A stretch of DNA of 64,000 nucleotides from Paenibacillus chitinolyticus NBRC 15660 (GTDB lineage Bacteria; Bacillota; Bacilli; Paenibacillales; NBRC-103111): NCBI RefSeq assembly GCF_000739915.1, contig NZ_BBJT01000006.1, forward strand, positions 1-64,000. The letters run 5' to 3'. Below, one piece after another: positions 60,807 through 64,000 of this stretch; the first letter of the stretch is position 1, and each line of letters begins with the position of its first letter. The position numbers were made by a program, and so were the translations under genes. The notes under the pieces are model-generated. The model had not been told where the DNA came from and ran no database searches. It saw nothing but the letters and a program-made list of their open reading frames with translations.

Positions 60807-61847
60807 ATGGCTTCTAAAACATGGACGCAAACCGCACAGGTTGCTTTTACGTATGTCGGGACGGTCGTGGGAGCGGGCTTTGCGTCGGGTCAGGAGATCC
60901 TACAGTTTTTTACCCGCTACGGCGCGGCGGCTTCCTTAACCATCGCGCTCGCGAGCGTCTTGTTTGTATGGCTCGGCATCAAAATGATGCTGATGGCGCA
61001 TGATGTCCGGGCGGAGTCGTACGAAGATTTGAATATCGCTTTATTCGGCCCGAAAATCGGCAGATGGATCTCTCTATTCACTTTGTTCGTTCTTTTCGGC
61101 ATCTCTTCGGTCATGCTCGCCGGCGGAGGAACGGTTTTCTCCGAGCACTTGTCCCTGCCCTTCCAGAGCGGACTGCTCGTCACCGCTGTCCTGTCCTATG
61201 CCGTGATTACACGCGGCATCGGTGCGATTATGGCGGTGAACACAGTCGTCGTGCCGATTATGGCCACGTTCAGCCTTATTCTGGTGTTTTACACGAATAA
61301 GCTTCCCACGTCGCAGGCATGGCTGACCCTCGGTACCGACCATTCGCCGCTGAGTGCCTGGACCGCGCCCCTGCTCTACGTCGGTTTCAACCTGGCCACC
61401 GCCCAAGCGGTTCTCGTTCCGCTCGGCGCGCAGATCAAAGACCGGCGCGTACTGTTCCGGGGCGCTTTGCTGGGCGGGCTCGGAATCGGTCTCCTGCTGT
61501 TCGCCGCGCACTATGCGCTGAGCGCACAGATGCCGGGAATCCGCCAGTTCGGCATTCCGATGGCCCGGATTATGGACGGGTTGGGAACCGTTATCCCTTT
61601 TGTGTATCTGCTTGTCATCTATGGAGAAATCTTTACGACTTATCTTTCCAATACATACGGGCTGACTCTTCAGTTGCAGCAGCGGACGGGCCTCGGCCGC
61701 AGGACTGTTCTTCTCCTGCTTATCGCGCTCAGTTATATTGTCAGCCTGATCGGCTTTAAGCCGCTTCTGTCGGCGCTTTATCCGTTATTCGGCCTAGTCA
61801 GCTCGGTGTGGCTGGCCGTGATGATGTGGAGAAACCGCTCCGTCTGA
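60807..61847 (+). CDS. ykvI: YkvI-family membrane transporter
   Basis: The ATG at 60807 follows GAAGGGTGAG; an ATG nine bases earlier lacks spacing. The 346 residues have about ten membrane helices with AFTYVGTVVGAGFASGQEIL, the unwound-helix motif (G..VGAGFASG) of LeuT-fold transporters. It matches B. subtilis YkvI. The substrate is unknown. Its last 54 nt overlap the convergent small membrane protein gene. Confidence 0.87.
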   Translation: MASKTWTQTAQVAFTYVGTVVGAGFASGQEILQFFTRYGAAASLTIALASVLFVWLGIKMMLMAHDVRAESYEDLNIALFGPKIGRWISLFTLFVLFGISSVMLAGGGTVFSEHLSLPFQSGLLVTAVLSYAVITRGIGAIMAVNTVVVPIMATFSLILVFYTNKLPTSQAWLTLGTDHSPLSAWTAPLLYVGFNLATAQAVLVPLGAQIKDRRVLFRGALLGGLGIGLLLFAAHYALSAQMPGIRQFGIPMARIMDGLGTVIPFVYLLVIYGEIFTTYLSNTYGLTLQLQQRTGLGRRTVLLLLIALSYIVSLIGFKPLLSALYPLFGLVSSVWLAVMMWRNRSV

Positions 61848-62207
61848 GGAACGCCACGCCCGCACCGTCAATAGCAGACGGTTGAAGCTCATCAGCATAC
61901 CCAGGAATACAAATAAAAATCCGCAAAGCAAATAACCGATGTGATAATCGGGAAAAGCTTTCGCATCGCGCAGCACCGCAACAAGATCGGCAAGAAGCAT
62001 GATGATTCCAATCGCCATGAGAGCAAACTGCGCATAATCAAGCGGGGTAATCCGCTGCAAAAATTTTGCCGCATGCTGTTCGGGAGCAGCGCCCCGCACA
62101 TCCCGTTTCCACATCCGGTGAAGGATCCAGGCGGTATAAGCGGAAGCGGCGGTTACAAGAAGCCCGAAAAAGGCTGTAAAAACGGCCAGAATGGTAAACA
62201 GTTGAAT
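61794..62207 (-). CDS. Small membrane protein, possibly with an ATT start
   Basis: The only ATG is at 62114, but in-frame coding continues upstream with IQLFTILAVFTAFFGLLVTA, a clear membrane helix. AAGGGAGAGG (62214-62223) lies 6 nt before an in-frame ATT at 62207, so ATT (rare, as in infC) is the most likely start, giving about 137 residues. Three hydrophobic segments are visible. A His/Ser tail (HHHGQPHR) overlaps ykvI in antisense. No family recognised. Confidence 0.55.
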   Translation of the reverse strand: MQLFTILAVFTAFFGLLVTAASAYTAWILHRMWKRDVRGAAPEQHAAKFLQRITPLDYAQFALMAIGIIMLLADLVAVLRDAKAFPDYHIGYLLCGFLFVFLGMLMSFNRLLLTVRAWRSSDGAVSPHHHGQPHRAD

Positions 62208-62234
62208 TGGAATCCTCTCCCTTGCGCTAGGCTG

Positions 62235-62753
62235 TCAGCCGAATGTTAAGAGCTTGGACACGACCCATAGGGTACACGCCGCTGCCGCGACAGGCAGCAC
62301 CCAGGTTATCATGTTCGCGGCCCGCCAACCGGGCAGCGGAGTTGACCGCCACAGCAGCTCCATAAGCCGGCTGTTCTCCCCGGGAACGGGTGTCGCTTTC
62401 TCTTCCGGGTACGTCCGAACCGCAGGGTTTGACGGGTTCGGGGCCCGATTCGTGCTTTCGCCGGAAGCGGCCGCAGAAGAAGGATTGCTTGGATGTTCTA
62501 TATACTCAGACGATTTTGCGGCCTCCATCCCTTCAACCTGCCGGGATCGGGAGTACGCGCGTTCGGCCTCTGTCTTCGCTTTTTTTCGTTCGGACGCGGA
62601 TTTTTTCGGTTTCGCGGGCTCCCGCTTCGGTCCGGGAAGCTTCTCGTCCTGCACGGGAGCCTTCGCTTTTGCCGTACGGATACGGCCTTTGCGGCGCCCG
62701 ACTTGATAGGTAATTTCACGGTCTCCGGGTTTTGCCGGTTTTTTCTCAGACAA
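62235..62753 (-). CDS. Hypothetical protein with charged linker and C-terminal membrane anchor
   Basis: A TTG at 62753 after GGGGGGA gives 172 residues; a TTG at 62846 would start inside the upstream terminator. It begins LSEKKPAKPGDREITYQVGR. A Lys/Ala/Pro/Glu-rich linker follows, and one C-terminal hydrophobic segment (MITWVLPVAAAACTLWVVS). It is probably a tail-anchored protein. It is followed within 30 nt by the small membrane protein, so the two are likely co-transcribed. Function unknown. Confidence 0.6.
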   Translation of the reverse strand: MSEKKPAKPGDREITYQVGRRKGRIRTAKAKAPVQDEKLPGPKREPAKPKKSASERKKAKTEAERAYSRSRQVEGMEAAKSSEYIEHPSNPSSAAASGESTNRAPNPSNPAVRTYPEEKATPVPGENSRLMELLWRSTPLPGWRAANMITWVLPVAAAACTLWVVSKLLTFG

Positions 62754-62843
62754 ATGTCTGTCCCCCCAGTTCCTGTAGAACCTTTTTTGTCCCCGGTCTT
62801 CTATATAGACGACTGTTACGCCGGACAAGTTGTGCTTTTCAGT

Positions 62844-62897
62844 CAAAAAAAAGACCTTTCCGTCCTATTCGACATGGGGAAAGGTCTTTCCTGTTTT
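62844..62897. terminator. glcK terminator
   Basis: AAGACCTTTCC pairs with GGAAAGGTCTT across 17 nt. It has T-rich flanks on both strands; on the minus strand the tail is T8. Confidence 0.8.
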
Positions 62898-62957
62898 TTA
62901 CATGCAAAAATAATGACTTTATACCTAGATAAGTCTAGAAAGGCTCCGAAAAAAGAC

Positions 62958-63932
62958 TTACACGATCCCGGCCGCGCGATTTGCGGCGAATGCCGCGCTG
63001 CCGATCACGCCACCGTCGTCGATAAGGGTACCCGGGTGGATGGTGAGGCGCTCCCAGTACCCTTTGTAAACCGACTTCTGCAGCTCTTCGCGCATCGGCT
63101 TGAACAGCCGCTCGCCGGCCAGGGAGGCACCGCCGCCGATAATCAGCGCGTCCGGGCTGTACATGGTTACGGCATACGAAAGCCCGCGGCCCAGCAGCTT
63201 GCCCGTATGGTTCATGACTTCGATCGCAAGCCGGTCGCCTTCGTCATACGCGCGGGAAACATCCGCCGCCGTAACGGAAGCCGCTTCTTCTCCGGGAAAC
63301 CACTGGCCCAGGATGCTCTCGCGGCCTGCCGCAAGCGCTTCCCTCACCTGGCGGACGATCCCGGACGCGGATGCGATCGTTTCTAGGCATCCGACGAGTC
63401 CGCAGCCGCATGGCGTCGATTCCGCATCGTCGACGCGGATATGACCGATTTCGCCAGCCATGAAGCCACCGCCGTAATACAGCTGGCCGTTATTGACCAG
63501 TCCAGCCGACATGCCGGTCCCGAGCGTAATCCCGAGCACATGCTCGTACCCGCGGCCCGGTCCCTTCATGGCTTCGCCGTATACGTACATACGGACGTCG
63601 TTGTCGATGAAGACCGGTACGCCCAGTCTAGCTCCGAGCTGGTCGGATACCGGTACCTCGTTCCAGCGGAGGTTGCTGGCGAACACGCACACTCCGCGAA
63701 CCGGATCGATAAAGCCCGGCGTTCCGATTCCTACCGCTTTCAGCTGCTCGGGCGCGATATTCTGCTCCCGGAGCAGCGTTTCCACCATAACCGCAATCTT
63801 TTCCAGCACATAGTCGCTGCCTTTGGCCGCTTCCGTAGGCTGTTTGCTTTTGGCCAGGACATTGAATTCCTCATCCAACAACCCGCATACAATATTTGTT
63901 CCTCCGAGATCTACGCCGACGAAAAAGCTCAT
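62958..63932 (-). CDS. glcK: ROK-family glucokinase
   Basis: The 324-residue enzyme phosphorylates glucose with ATP. VGVDLGGTNIVCG is the phosphate site, FIDNDVR contains the catalytic Asp, and GEIGHIRV plus the zinc motif CGCGLVGCLE are the ROK signature. GGAAAGGACGG lies upstream of the ATG. The product length and motifs match Bacillus GlcK. It follows another gene on the same strand by 18 nt. Confidence 0.94.
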   Translation of the reverse strand: MSFFVGVDLGGTNIVCGLLDEEFNVLAKSKQPTEAAKGSDYVLEKIAVMVETLLREQNIAPEQLKAVGIGTPGFIDPVRGVCVFASNLRWNEVPVSDQLGARLGVPVFIDNDVRMYVYGEAMKGPGRGYEHVLGITLGTGMSAGLVNNGQLYYGGGFMAGEIGHIRVDDAESTPCGCGLVGCLETIASASGIVRQVREALAAGRESILGQWFPGEEAASVTAADVSRAYDEGDRLAIEVMNHTGKLLGRGLSYAVTMYSPDALIIGGGASLAGERLFKPMREELQKSVYKGYWERLTIHPGTLIDDGGVIGSAAFAANRAAGIV

Positions 63933-63950
63933 TCCCGTCCGTCCTTTCCC

Positions 63951-64000
63951 TTATGCGTTCGCATACAAAGTGGTAATGCCGTGCTGCTCAAGAACCTTCT
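63951..64000 (-). CDS. C-terminal end of an unidentified gene upstream of glcK (partial)
   Basis: The frame open at the window edge ends KVLEQHGITTLYANA-stop at 63951. It is too short to assign and is probably in the same operon as glcK. Confidence 0.5.
   Translation of the reverse strand, partial: KVLEQHGITTLYANA

Noticed and set aside
1-64000. CRISPR array or cas genes
   Set aside because: No regularly spaced direct repeats and no Cas-like proteins were seen anywhere in the window.

Overview
The window looks like a Paenibacillus-type Bacillales chromosome (inference). The evidence is Gram-positive Shine-Dalgarno sequences with frequent TTG and GTG starts, Firmicutes families (yqhH/yqhG, yqzE, yjdF, yetJ, ykvI, lipM, xpt), a lone class II ribonucleotide reductase with NrdR boxes, and cobalamin and ZTP riboswitches. 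The left ~38.6 kb is a mosaic, rearranged region with shifting base composition and many gene remnants. The right ~25 kb is compact, more GC-rich and core-like.

Left part: an rrn promoter and leader point out of the window at 1-134. They are followed by an old-yellow-enzyme remnant, a frameshifted internalin-like leucine-rich-repeat surface protein, and a redox/electrophile-type cluster (two aldo/keto reductases, a truncated MFS transporter, a luciferase-like oxidoreductase, an HxlR regulator and an SDR). Three promoters in this cluster share the same 40-bp two-palindrome element. A TetR/MFS pair with twin operators follows.

The most unusual locus is 10990-24672, minus strand. Five genes overlap head to tail by 4, 8, 1 and 14 nt. 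They encode a DNase I-like (EEP) phosphohydrolase with an intact active site, a 1523-residue DUF6603-type protein with internal repeats, two large proteins (792 and 1271 residues) that I cannot place in any family, and a 491-residue protein with a beta-solenoid-like stretch. None shows a signal peptide or membrane segment. This is the best candidate for an undescribed multi-protein system. A 56-codon ORF with a very good ribosome binding site and a long hairpin follow it.

Middle part: nrdHIEF (class Ib RNR), metE with a LysR regulator, a Nudix hydrolase, a frameshifted pabB behind a ZTP riboswitch with terminator, glyA, an internally deleted queH, small unknown genes, an apparently orphan cobalamin riboswitch, and a tniQ fragment. 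The tniQ fragment's 5' region is repeated about 28 kb away. The B12-dependent NrdJ, the B12-independent MetE and NrdEF, the B12 riboswitch and CbiZ suggest a B12-responsive lifestyle.

Right part: nrdJ, dat, an AAC(3)-family acetyltransferase, lipM, yqhH-yqhG, a secreted unknown protein, yqzE, yjdF with a structured leader, yetJ, a small island bounded by a tRNA-Leu 3' direct repeat (GNAT, TetR, CPBP, DUF1772), tRNA-Leu(CAG), a YidC-type insertase, cbiZ, small unknowns, xpt, a lipoprotein, DedA, ykvI, two small membrane proteins and glcK.
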